A stretch of DNA of 64,000 nucleotides from Azolla caroliniana (Eukaryota > Polypodiophyta): assembly GCA_043228905.1 (NCBI GenBank), contig JBHGNT010000005.1, positions 5,456,001 through 5,520,000 of the forward strand, read 5' to 3'. The position numbers were made by a program, and so were the translations under genes. Of the stretch, positions 22,400 to 32,360 are shown piece by piece. The notes under the pieces are model-generated. The model was given only the letters and a program-made list of their open reading frames with translations. It ran no database searches and had not been told where the DNA came from. Within the stretch, counting starts at the first letter, position 1, and each line of letters begins with the position of its first letter.

Positions 22400-25279
22400 A
22401 ATTTTACTAATGAATGTTGCAATTGAGAGTGAGATGGAAAGATGGATGGAGAGATGGGAAGATTGCATGCCCGGTCAATCCTCTACTGTTCACTATTGTG
22501 ACACATCCTACTCTTGTAAATTTACTCAATATGGCTATGGAGGAAGAATTGTTTGGAGTAATGTTGCAATTAGGGAAGCCATGTATTGTTCAATCTCTCA
22601 CAAATGACTATATCATATTTTTTACACCTAATTGGGAAAGACAAGATATGTGTGAGATTTTTTTAAAATGCTTCAGAGTTGAGAATTAAGATGCATAAAT
22701 ATGTCCACATTTCATGTACAGAACAAGATGTGTTAGGGTTAGGGTGGACAAGAAGGAAAGTACATCGTGGTATGATTTGTTGCCACCTTGGATATCCAAT
22801 TTGGGTGGAAGTTTCTCATGTGAAACTTATTGAGTGGGTATCCAAAAGGTTTTAGGACACATTTATGTATTGGATGTCTCAATTATGGCCTTTTCATGTA
22901 TGGTGTTGTGGAGGATTCTGGCCACAAAAAGGAGAACTCGCCGACCGCGTGTGAATGGGGGTGTGCATGAAAAGATTCTTTGTAGAAAACAAATGTAAAT
23001 AACCAGAGTATTAATAAGTACAAGACAACGTAATTTAATAGGTACTGTATTATCCCACAAAAGGGGGGAATAATAGGGTGTGATGGAAGGAAATCGGGGG
23101 AGAATCATTGGCAGAAAGGCCTGACATGACTACTGTTGTAACCGACCCTCCTTGGGCTATAAGAGGGGGGGAGGAAGACCGTTATGGGGGATCCATCGTT
23201 TTGGAGGGGAAGGTGTTGCCGGTTTTGTGCTCTCGAGTGTTTTAGTTTTCTACTCTGTGCATTCGATGAGGGAGAGTGAGGCCTCTGCTTACGTAGGAAG
23301 CCTGTGTGCTCCCGACCAGAGGCTCACCTGTGTGTGTGTGTGCGTGCGCGCGAACACCAAGTTCGAAGCTTTGATTCCGGCCCGAAGCCGCTTGTATTCT
23401 TCTCTGTCTTTGATACGTTCGTTGAATATTTTGGCATTGTTATATCAGGGTATTTTCTCTCTATGTTCTTCGTCTTGGTCTCTCTGTGTAGCTTCAACAC
23501 TCGACTCTTTGTTTAAGTGTCCGGGGAGGTGTTGTTCTCCCCTTCCTTGTTCAACGATTTGTCCATTGTGAATCAGAGCCCGTGTGCTCATCTTGTGGAA
23601 TCCGGTGTTGGATCCGGATCAGATATAGGTCCTAAGAGCCTGTGTGCTCAACAAACCACTTTGGAAACCGAGCCAGACAGGACACTACAAGCTTAGCAGC
23701 CGCTCATTCTTAGGCTCCTTGGTTCGAGACCCCAATGGTCCCACCCGAGCTGACCTGCAAGCCGCGGATATTTGCGATAATGGCTTAAGGTGGTCCATAG
23801 ATTATTGTCTCTATGGTGTCTTATTATCTTTCTTTGCTATTGTGGTCGAAGAGAGCTCTTGAAATGGTGTCACACTCAATGCATACGTTGTTCTGGAAAA
23901 GAAATGGGGAAAGTGCATTGTCGTGGTTTGCATGGGATAATGTTTGTACTCTGAATCGTCTTGGTGGGGCTATAGTGGCTCATCGATTTACTTTCATTCG
24001 ATTTTTGTTTGACGGTGTACAACCTTGGATAGAAATGGTGGTATAGTTTATAGAGAAGATATGAATTAAGCTTGGAAACATGACAATTGAAGCTAATTAG
24101 TGGAATATCATTAATTTTGCAAGGGGTGTCAAATGTGCAGGGTCTCTGATAGTTAATCATATGTTGACATTTTGACAAAATATGTTGGATTTTGTGCAAT
24201 GACGTCCTACACAAGAAAGTTCAATTCATTACAAATGGAGGTTTTGGCGACATCAAGGTTGCTGAGGTGGGAAGATAAACAACATCTTAACCTTCAATTT
24301 AATTCGATGGCTAGATTGGGTTTGGTAACAATCAATGATGTTATGTTGGTGTCACAATGAAAGTTAATGGCCTTTAGAACAACAAGATCAACATTTCATA
24401 TTCTAAAAGGTTACACCTTTATTTAAAAGATAAGTTGTAAGAATGACTGTATTCGTATGAGCCAATTCCTGATTTAGATGGGGGATCTCAAGAGCTTGAT
24501 TGGACATTTATTGAGATTGATTATAATCTCAACAAATTGTGCTTATTACAAAGTTGATTAACAAACATAAGTGGATGGAAGAAAGGGTTATAAATGTATG
24601 GGGTTTTCGTAAGCCCATTACCTAGAGGTTTCATGTGATCAAGGCACGTTGGTGTTCTCTATTGATGCAATGAGCTAAAATATTCATTTGGAGAGTTATG
24701 GTTGAAGCTTTACCATTGGGGTATGCATTAAAAATAAGAAACATTGTTAGAGGAATGTGTTTCTTTTGTTTGGTGGAATTGGGACATAATAGGCATCAAT
24801 TTCTTTTATGCTCGATGGCTCGGATGGTTTGGAGGCGTATATCTAATTTGCTGTGGATGTCTCTAATTGGAGTAAGCCAATCTTCCTTCAGTTGGGCTTT
24901 TGCACATATGGAGAACAATGAACCGATGCCTCATTTCCAAATTATTTTTGATTTATTGAGGCATTGGGGACTATGGTTCAATTGGAATATGCAGAATGCC
25001 TTTACTTTTGATTTCGCAAATTGGGGTGAGAAAATATGTTGTAAAGTTAAAAGGACTTCCTTTGTGGCAATTGATAGTACTAGAGAAGTCACGAAATCTC
25101 AACTATGAAGAGAGAGAGAACTCTCTAAGGTCACATATCATCATGTTCACCATTTGAATTGGTGTGTAGGGTGGCATTGAGTTTGCAGTCGTGGTAGTAT
25201 TTAGCTCCCTAGAAGGGTTCTATACTTTGTAGCAAGTTAATCATGGTGGTGTTTTTTTCTTTCATAATAAAAGTTGTTA

Positions 25280-25284
<5 letters not shown>
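22400..25284 (+). mobile_element. LINE copy A (degenerate), interrupted by an LTR
   Basis: This copy aligns block by block with LINE B downstream. The first block is reverse transcriptase, 22440-22900 (FTIVTHPTLVNLL against FAIVTHPLLVMLS in B). After the nested LTR, tcttaagg/ctcaaagtgg and the rest of the palm/thumb region resume at about 23790. The zf-RVT block at 24690-25020 reads GMCFFCLVELGHNRHQF then LLRHWGLWFNWNMQNAFTFD. It ends in ttcataataaaagttgttattta followed by (GA)n. Numerous stops and frameshifts make it older than copy B. Confidence 0.75.
22904..23790 (+). mobile_element. Ty1/copia-type LTR with primer-binding site, nested in LINE A
   Basis: The LINE is interrupted after tttcatgtatg and resumes near 23790. 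The insert starts TGTTGTGG and is more GC-rich than its surroundings. It has a TATA-like ctataaga near 23157 and (GT)n near 23329. A possible LTR end (CA) lies at 23565, followed by gaatcagagccc, close to the tRNA-Met primer-binding site (TGGTATCAGAGCC) of copia elements. About 210 bases of internal sequence follow and no second LTR, so it is a truncated remnant. Confidence 0.55.

Positions 25285-25332
<48 letters not shown>
25285..25332. repeat. (GA)n tract between LINE A and SINE
   Basis: About 24 GA units, directly joining the LINE A 3' end to the SINE head. Confidence 0.95.
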
Positions 25333-25336
<4 letters not shown>

Positions 25337-25553
25337 CAAATGGATGTAGCTCAGTTGGTAAGGTTGCCCAATGGAGACCAGGTGGTCATGGGTTCAACCC
25401 CTACATTCCACAGTGGCATCTAGTGAATTAAGAGATATATAAGAAGTATATAATAGAGAGGTGAAGAAGTTGGGTTTCGAACCTAGAACGCAGTGCTTGT
25501 AGTGCTAACAACTTACCACTAGGGTAAGGTAATTACGATAAAAGAGAGAGAGA
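25333..25553 (+). mobile_element. tRNA-derived SINE, copy 1
   Basis: The head has a pol III A box (tgtagctcagttggtaagg) and, 43 bases on, a B-box-like gggttcaacccct, so it derives from a tRNA. The tail half, read on the minus strand, has a second tRNA-like pair: ctagtggtaag and a perfect B box, ggttcgaaaccc. The element ends attacgataaaa followed by (GA)n. The copy at 28107 is about 90 percent identical by eye. It has no coding capacity and would depend on a LINE for movement. Confidence 0.75.
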
Positions 25554-26832
25554 GATGCTTAATGGCGGAGTCACTCCGAAAGTGTTTCTTACTAGATCCG
25601 TGCGGCAATGATGTCCACTAAGCCCATTGTTATTTGCTATTGTTACACATCCTTTGTTAGTAATGTTGTCAAATCTTGCGGCCAGTGGTGATATTGTTGG
25701 TTCACATCTTCCTTTTGATGGACAATTGGTGGCACAAGCATTGGCAGATGATTCTTTTATGTTTTTACAAGCCTCAAAAGAAAATCTTAAAAGGAGCATG
25801 CAAGTTTGGGATAAATTTGCTTTCGCTTCAGGGTTGTATATAAATTGGAGGAAATCTCGCCTTATTTCTTGTACGGAGAGTGATTTGGACTGTTTGGGAT
25901 GGCGAGGGTCAGTGATTACACGAGGTTCAATTTATCGACATTTGGGTTATCCATTGGGCATTGATGTTACACATGTTCAATTGATTGATTGGATTGGTAG
26001 TAAATTGAGAGACAAATTTATGTATTGGAAGTCTCAATTATGGCCCTTTCATGTACGACTCAAAGTGGTGCAATGTATCTTGATACCCATGTTATTATAT
26101 TTTTTACCTTTACTTCCTTGAACTAAGAAGGCATTACAAAGCATGTTACAACCTATTCGATTCATGTTGTGGCGGAAGGGAGAAATGATGGGAGTTACAT
26201 GGATTTCATGGAACCATTTGGCTACTCCTAAAAGTTTAGGTGGTGCAGCAATATTGGATTTGGAAAGGCATTTGATGGCTTGTAGATTTACATTATTATG
26301 AGATATATGTCAACAAGATCAACCATGGATATCTATGATGCAATATTTTATTGAGCATGAAGGATTGGTGCATGGGAAAACAAAGATTCAAGCATCATGG
26401 TGGTCATTACTGAATGGACGTATTCCTCTAAAGATTCGACATTATGTATGTGGACAACATTTGGTAAGATCATGGCAAGATGCATTATCTCTTTTTGAAT
26501 GGGGACCATCAAGTGATCGAGAATATTGTAATTCATTACAAAATGAATTGTTTGTTTCTTCTCGAGTGTTGTTTTGGCATGGGAAAGAGAAGTTGAGATC
26601 TCAATTCAATCGTTTATTTTGATTGGGGATTGTACATTTGGAAGATGTGGTTGATAATGAATCTCAAAGGTTGTCGGATTTTGAAAATGCCAAGAGATGG
26701 TTATGTATTCCCCCAAATTATGGATTTATTTGGGAGAAATTACAAGATATACCATTGTTGCAAGGATCTTTGCCATTGAAAACAAATTTTGCACCTTGGG
26801 TAGATTGGCGGTTAAAAGACGGTACACGCTTG

Positions 26833-27406
26833 CATAGTTCTAGCCATACGTCCCATTCGTGTCATACTCAAACGCCAATATTCGTATCATACTCATACGT
26901 GAAAAGGCTCCAAGTATGATTGAAATCCATACGCGGTACATAGATATATTATATATACATATGGTGTATATGGTGTACATAGTGTGTGTGTGTGTGTGAG
27001 GGGGAGAGAGAGAGAGAGAGAGAGAGAGAGCGTGTGTGGTCTAGAGAGAGAAGCCTTGTTTTGCATGTGTGAGGAGACAGTGATTGAGTGTATATCTAGA
27101 CTCTAGAGAGAGAGAGAGAGAGGAGCTATGGGTTTTGTCTGTGTGAGGGAGTATGTAATATGTATATTAGATATCTAGATTTTGTAGAGAGAGAAAATCT
27201 GTCAATTCTCGTGTGAGAGAGAGAGAGTGTGTGTGTATGTGTGTCAGATGTCACTTCTATTCACAAAATATTATGAATATCAAAAATAAAAAAAACCCAA
27301 AAAAAAAAAAAAAAAAGCCAAACGAATATCGCGTATCATACGCGTACGTTTGCAAACGTACGCGTACGTCCAGTAAATTGGACGTACGCGAATATTAGGA
27401 ACTATG
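26833..27406. mobile_element. Non-autonomous hAT-like element with 8-bp target duplication
   Basis: The 574-bp insert begins CATAGTTC and ends GAACTATG. It is flanked by cacgcttg on both sides (26825-26832 and 27407-27414). An 8-bp duplication with short inverted ends starting CA and ending TG is typical of hAT transposons. The related LINE at 36300-37010 has the uninterrupted site (catgcttgttacag). Inside are (GT)n, (GA)n and poly-A runs and palindromic acgcgtacg words near both ends. There is no transposase, so it needs one in trans. Confidence 0.85.
27339..27366. repeat. Perfect 28-bp palindrome and adjacent hairpin in hAT right end
   Basis: Each strand reads tacgcgtacgtttg then caaacgtacgcgta. 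Immediately after, cgcgtacgtcc and ggacgtacgcg form 11-bp arms around an 8-base loop (27361-27390). CG density is far above the surroundings. Subterminal repeats of this kind bind transposase in hAT elements; that role is inferred here. Confidence 0.85.
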
Positions 27407-28106
27407 CACGCTTGTTACAGGTCACTACAAATATATTGTATCATCATCTGATGCCATCATTATCTTGGTTGCTTACGAAGTTGTGGAATGTATATAAGTC
27501 CAATGCAAGGTGGTGGAAAATATTACAACGTGGTTGGCATTCCCATCTACCATTTCGTGCAAAGGTATATGGAGAGTCATGATTGGTGGGCTTCCATGAG
27601 GTACGGCCTTAAAGAGACGAGGATTGTTCCATTGGAGGATAGTACACATAGGTTCATTAAATGTCCTATAGCATGTACCATTTGGAATTACTTATCGGAC
27701 ATTTGGCAAGTTTTAACCCGTTGTTGTTTGAGACCTCAACAATGGGGTTTTTCTCAATATGTTCAAAATGGATCAAATGATGAGATGGAGATATTGTTCC
27801 AATTTTTACGTTATTGGGGTCTACAACACAATTGGAATATGCGTAATGCTTTCATGTTTGATAATAGACATGGGGTGAAATCCTATATAAAGAAGCTTAA
27901 AGGTATTCTCATGTGGATTTTTTGGATGTTAGAGCATGTGGGGATCATTTCCTCAAATGCATATTCAGGTTTTTTAATAGCATTACAGAACGTCCCTCTC
28001 CCTACATAGGCATATGATAGGTAGAGGAGACTAAGAACTGTTGTAACTAAGTGGATTTTACATACAATTAATATAATTGTGCACTTTTACCAAAAGAGAG
28101 AGAGTG

Positions 28107-28334
28107 TGTCCAGATGGATGTAGCTCAGTTGGTAAGGTTGCCCAATGGAGACCAGGTGGTCATGGGTTCAACCCTTACATTCCACAATGCCATCTAGTGA
28201 ATTAAGAGATATATATGAAGTATATAATAGAGAGAAGTGAGAAAAATTGGGCTTCGAACCCAAGACGTAGTGATTGTAATGTTAACAACTTACCATTAGG
28301 GTAAACTAATTACGAGAGAGAGAGAGAGAGAGAG
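28107..28334 (+). mobile_element. tRNA-derived SINE, copy 2, with (GA)n tail
   Basis: Same structure as the copy at 25333: A box, B box (gggttcaaccctt), conserved middle (catctagtgaattaagagata), then an inverted tRNA-like half (gggcttcgaaccc on the plus strand) and attac followed by (GA)n. It sits directly after the GA tail of LINE B, as copy 1 sits after that of LINE A. Confidence 0.75.
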
Positions 28335-28724
28335 ACATGGAATGATCTCACCAAGGTGGAATCGTGGGACCTTATCTGTGGTAGTTGCAAAACAATTATG
28401 TCAAGGGAGGGATTTTATTATTATATTTCATTATGTATTATTATTATTATTTATAGGGAGAAAGTCCTAAATACGTCTATGCTTTTTCTTTACATATTCT
28501 CCCAAATACCCATTTTCAACTTAGAAACTAGCAATTTGTGTCTGTAATTACTAATCAACAGAATTTATGTTGATTGTATTTGGGAAATCCAAGTTGCATA
28601 GTGAGTTGTTTCCTATATTATTGAATCACACCTTGTCTTTGCTTGCCATTTCAAACTAGCTGCTAAGATACATACATACATGCATACATACATACATATT
28701 TATGCATATCTTACACATATATGC

Positions 28725-28725
<1 letters not shown>
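28335..28725. other. No gene seen
   Basis: Spacer between SINE copy 2 and the next LINE fragment. It contains (TTA)n near 28437 and an acatac-type repeat near 28672-28697. Confidence 0.5.
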
Positions 28726-28754
<29 letters not shown>

Positions 28755-28761
<7 letters not shown>

Positions 28762-29061
28762 TATTGTTCCAATTTTTACGTTATTGGGATCTACAACACA
28801 ATTGGAATATGCGTAATGCTTTCCTGTTTGATAATAGACATGGGATGAAAGTCTATATAAAGAAACTAAAAGGTATTCTCATGTGGAATTCATGTGGAAT
28901 TTTTGGATGTTAGTGCATGTGGGGATCATTTCCTCAAATGTTTATTCAGGTTTTTTAATAGCATTACAGGACGTCCCTCTCCCTACATAGGCATATGATA
29001 GGTAGAGGAGAATAAGAAGTGTTGTAACGAAGTGGATTTTACAATATAATTGTGTGCTTTT

Positions 29062-29062
<1 letters not shown>
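28755..29062 (+). mobile_element. LINE copy C, 3' fragment, GA-tail family
   Basis: Starts abruptly within a (GA)n tract (28726-28755) at atggagatattgttcc. It runs through LFQFLRYWDLQHNWNMRNAF to the family 3' end (ataattgtgtgcttttaccg) and a second (GA)n tail. It is nearly identical to the end of LINE B, so it is a fairly young 5'-truncated insertion. Confidence 0.85.
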
Positions 29063-29063
<1 letters not shown>

Positions 29064-29113
<50 letters not shown>

Positions 29114-29132
29114 TGTGTGTGTGTGTGTGTTA
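29064..29132. repeat. (GA)n then (GT)n compound microsatellite
   Basis: About 24 GA units followed by about 10 GT units, forming the tail of LINE C. Confidence 0.95.
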
Positions 29133-30410
29133 GTGAGAAATGTTGATTAATTTGAGGGCTATCCCAACGATTGTAATTGTTACATTATTCAAGACACCAT
29201 GTCTTACCTTGGTAGTTTAGAAAACAAAGAGAATTATCCTTGACATGTCATGAATGTCTTGCCCAATAGTAAGTCGTACGATTAATGAACATCAAACTTG
29301 CAAAACCTGCATATTCCTTAACCCACATAGCTTTGTATGTGCGCCCTTAGGAAGAGCTGAATTTGCATACTTGCAAATTTATAAACTATTGCCATAAAAT
29401 AGGTGTATGTAAGAATAAATCACATTTTATACCTTGTATATCGAAGGCATAAATGCAACTAGGTACATATATCCATACACATAAATTGTATTTGTTAAGT
29501 TTGAACTTAGAACATATATATGGGTGACGTCCAAACTAATAAGTTGTTGGAGAATATGATTAGAACCCTTCATCCAAACCTTATCGCTTTTGGAATTAGA
29601 ATGAAGATGAAGTTAGGCATGGTGGGTATCATTTGGGTTAGTCTTGTGATCGGTGATAATGCTTACTTTCTGCATATACATTTAATTGCATCACAAACAT
29701 GTACAAAACCTTATAGACAAGCACAAGTATTAACAACTTTTTTCTAATGGAGATAGAAATCTTATGTTTATATTTATTATATACAAATTATATATTGTCT
29801 AGCTTGTTAGGTAACATTGGACAATATTATATTTTGTTAATCATGACGACGACAATGTATGCTCATGGAATGTGTAGAATGATGCAAGATAGATAACACA
29901 CCACAAACATAATGGTACTAGTCATAAAGACAAAAATTATCCGACGGGAAGTAGGAGAAATCGGGCAACAACAATTGGATTTTGGAAGGCAATAGGGAGG
30001 CATAAGGCAGTAATAACATCATCAACAACTAAGAGAATTGGTATGAGAAAAACATTGGTGTTCTATCGTGGTCGTGCCCCTCATGGTCAAAAGACTGATT
30101 AATGCATGAATATCGACTCGACAACTCTAGCCCTTCATTAAGTATTCACAATGGTGCTATTCATAGTGATATCCTTGAGTTTCCACCACGTCAAACAAAT
30201 GCACATGTATGTCTATTTTCCTTTACTCTCTTTATAGGGATCATGGGATTCAAGCTCATCATTATTCTTTGGATAATAACATGTGTTGAAACATGTGAGT
30301 GAGATACAACAAAATATATACTTATAATAGGCAAATAAAAGAGGTGAAAATAATTGAAACAAATGCATATGGTGATATGGCACAATATACACGTGGACAA
30401 AACTAAATGG

Positions 30411-30710
30411 TTAAGGTTGACTATTGTTCTCTTTTTATGTTTTTTGGGTTAAGAGGATAAGAGCATTGTGTGTTAACTCCCACTTTTTATGAATATGTTT
30501 TGTCCATATATATCTATATATATCTAGAGAGAGAGAGAGTATGCTTAAGGTTGATTATTACTTTTTATAACTAATGGAAGGAGTTTTTTTTTTTGGAAAA
30601 AAAAAAGGTTGATTATTACTCTCTTTTATTTATTTTTGGTTATAAGGATAAGACCATTGTGTTTTAAGCCCCATTTTTATGAAAATGTTTTGTCCATAAT
30701 ATATATATAT
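30411..30710. repeat. Diverged tandem duplication, about 190-bp unit
   Basis: aaggttgactattgttctcttttta...gaggataagagcattgtg...atgttttgtccata (30411-30515) is repeated as aaggttgattattact...ataaggataagaccattgtg...atgttttgtccata (30547-30700). It lies in an intron of the NAC pseudogene. The second copy is split by a 42-bp insertion. Confidence 0.75.
30563..30604 (+). mobile_element. 42-bp LINE 3'-tail insertion with 16-bp target duplication
   Basis: ttttataactaatggaagg, a T-run, GG and an A-run are flanked by aaggttgattattact at 30547-30562 and 30605-30620. The insert matches the last bases of the LINE ends at 63780 and (inverted) 20773. It appears to be an extreme 5' truncation. Confidence 0.8.
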
Positions 30711-30720
30711 ATATATATAA
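30700..30720. repeat. (AT)n microsatellite
   Basis: Simple TA run. Confidence 0.9.
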
Positions 30721-30734
30721 ACTGATTGCAATCT

Positions 30735-30886
30735 ATGAGACGGAACCTAAACCATGGGGAGGATCAAACTTGGGTTCTCTTAATTTTATGACTTTTGATG
30801 TTGCAATGTAATGAGACGGAACCTAAACCATGGGGAGGATCAAACGTCGGTTCTCTTAATTTGATGATTTTGATGCTACAATGTAA
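30735..30886. repeat. Tandem duplication, about 75-bp unit
   Basis: gagacggaacctaaaccatg and gggaggatcaaac...ggttctcttaattt...gatg.t.caatgtaa occur twice in direct order with few differences. Confidence 0.85.
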
Positions 30887-31050
30887 CCCCAAATCCCCCC
30901 CCCCCACACACACACACAACATACACACATAAATTGATCTAAGAGATGAATGCGAATCATTTTAACATAGTGGTTGTGATGTTGATAACACTCTTTATGT
31001 TCATAAATGTCACTAATGAACAGTGCATTTGAGTCCACATTGTGGTTGAG

Positions 31051-31055
<5 letters not shown>

Positions 31056-31088
<33 letters not shown>
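31056..31088. repeat. (GA)n microsatellite
   Basis: About 16 GA units with no recognisable LINE body upstream. Confidence 0.95.
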
Positions 31089-31091
<3 letters not shown>

Positions 31092-32360
31092 GTTTAGGGA
31101 TAGATTATATGTGGTGAAAGCAAGTTGGAACATGATTGAAAATGAAGCATTGATGTAGAGTGTGTTAGATTCTTAAACTTGTTCAAGGCAAAAAAATGCA
31201 AAATGATTGGATTACAAATGTACATTCCATTTTGTAGTAATATTCCGTTACTTCTCATGTTTCATGCTTATTAACACATGACCTTCCTTGATATTGCGTT
31301 TATTCTTGTTGTTTAAGTATCAATTATTCAATTTAAGATAACAACGGAAGAAATTGTTCTTTATTAAAGTTTTTTTTGTGTGAATATGGTCCACTTTATT
31401 TTATAGGAAGAAGGTTGGGTAGTGTGTCGAGTTTTCAAAAAATGCATCGTTTATCAAAAACTTATCACTAATCCAATTCCAGCAAGTGGCCAAAAGAAAA
31501 TCGAAGCATCACAAGTGAAGTAGGAAACAAGCCTACATGAGATAGAGGACATGGATCTTTACAAATTAGCCTAGTTTATGGATTAACATTCTTAACTTAA
31601 CATTGAGATACAATTTATATTGCCTTTTATAGTGTGGTACATGAAAGTTTTGAAGCACTACGAATCTATATATCAAATATTAAAACTCGCACTTATATAT
31701 CAATTTTGAATTATTACTACATGTTGAACAATTAGAATATGTGTATATGTTAACGTAAAAAGCATATTTTACCCTCTCTAAAGTTTCGTAATTGTTTCTT
31801 GTGTAGGTTATGGATGCTCATTCATCCATATTTGATTATTTGACGCATTCATATGATAGGGAGGATGAGTATGTTAAAGACTTTCCTGAAGCCCCATTCG
31901 TGTGCTTGTTGCAACTTGAAAGTCCCACACAAGGTGTGTACACTTAAAAACAAATTTATGACTCTTGATGTTATTGCATGTGACGATAAAAGAAGAGACT
32001 TCAAAATAGAAATGTCCACAGTGGAAATGGATGACAAATCCATTATTTTAGGATCAGATGAAAGTATTACAAACAACTATGCAATAGAGAATAGTCAATG
32101 GAGTCTACTTGAAACCCTTATAAAAGACTCAAATTATCATCACCCATGAAATGTTAACTTGTTCATAAATTTATTATTGATGATGCCCAATAGTGATATG
32201 TCGAACCCACACTTGAATCTAATACCTTGCTAGTGAATGTAGAACATAACCTTGAACTAGCCTAATGATATTGATATTAGATGGCATTCCATTAAAAATG
32301 CATAAATGCTAATTCATATTCAAGCACAACTCACTACCTCAAGAGTGTTTAGAGGATCAA

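Larger units (their letters stand above)
25554..28090 (+). mobile_element. LINE copy B, reverse transcriptase to zf-RVT, GA tail
   Basis: The best-preserved LINE in the window. The open block 25627-26121 reads LFAIVTHPLLVMLSNLAASG, then ALADDSFMFL with the catalytic Asp pair, SGLYINWRKSRLIS, HLGYPLGI and MYWKSQLWPFHVRLK: the palm and thumb of a plant L1/I-type reverse transcriptase. After a stop at 26119 the frame carries on (ARW-like linker, IRHYVCGQHL) to 26820, where a 574-bp hAT-like element is inserted. The zf-RVT end follows at 27420-28009 (EDSTHRFIKCPIACTIWNYL, FLRYWGLQHNWNMRNAFMFD). The 3' end is aatataattgtgcacttttacc then (GA)n. The 5' part with endonuclease is missing. Confidence 0.85.
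29883..31947 (+). pseudogene. NAC transcription factor pseudogene (VND/NST/SMB-like)
   Basis: NAC subdomains C to E are readable: [39 protein letters not shown], then [20 protein letters not shown] and MHEYRLDNSSPSLS. These lie in an exon ending at 30206. A phase-0 intron leads to 31407-31523 (EEGWVVCRVFKK), and a possible last exon, 31807-31947, contains LLQLESP as in the C-terminal tails of the OsNAC7/VND/SMB group. Intact members bind DNA and control cell-wall or root-cap differentiation. Breaks: about five bases are missing after the Trp-Tyr codons before SHKD, four are missing at KTD(WI)MHEYR, and a stop precedes WY. The first exon (PGFRFHPTDEE) was not found upstream. Assignment to NAC is firm, and the damage argues against function. 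Confidence 0.85.

Noticed and set aside
25339-25410. Possible tRNA gene (A and B boxes)
   Set aside because: No acceptor stem pairs up, and the same sequence with a longer body recurs at 28113; it is a SINE head.
31853-32149. 98-codon plus-strand frame after the NAC pseudogene
   Set aside because: It overlaps the last NAC-like exon in another frame and shows no known domain.
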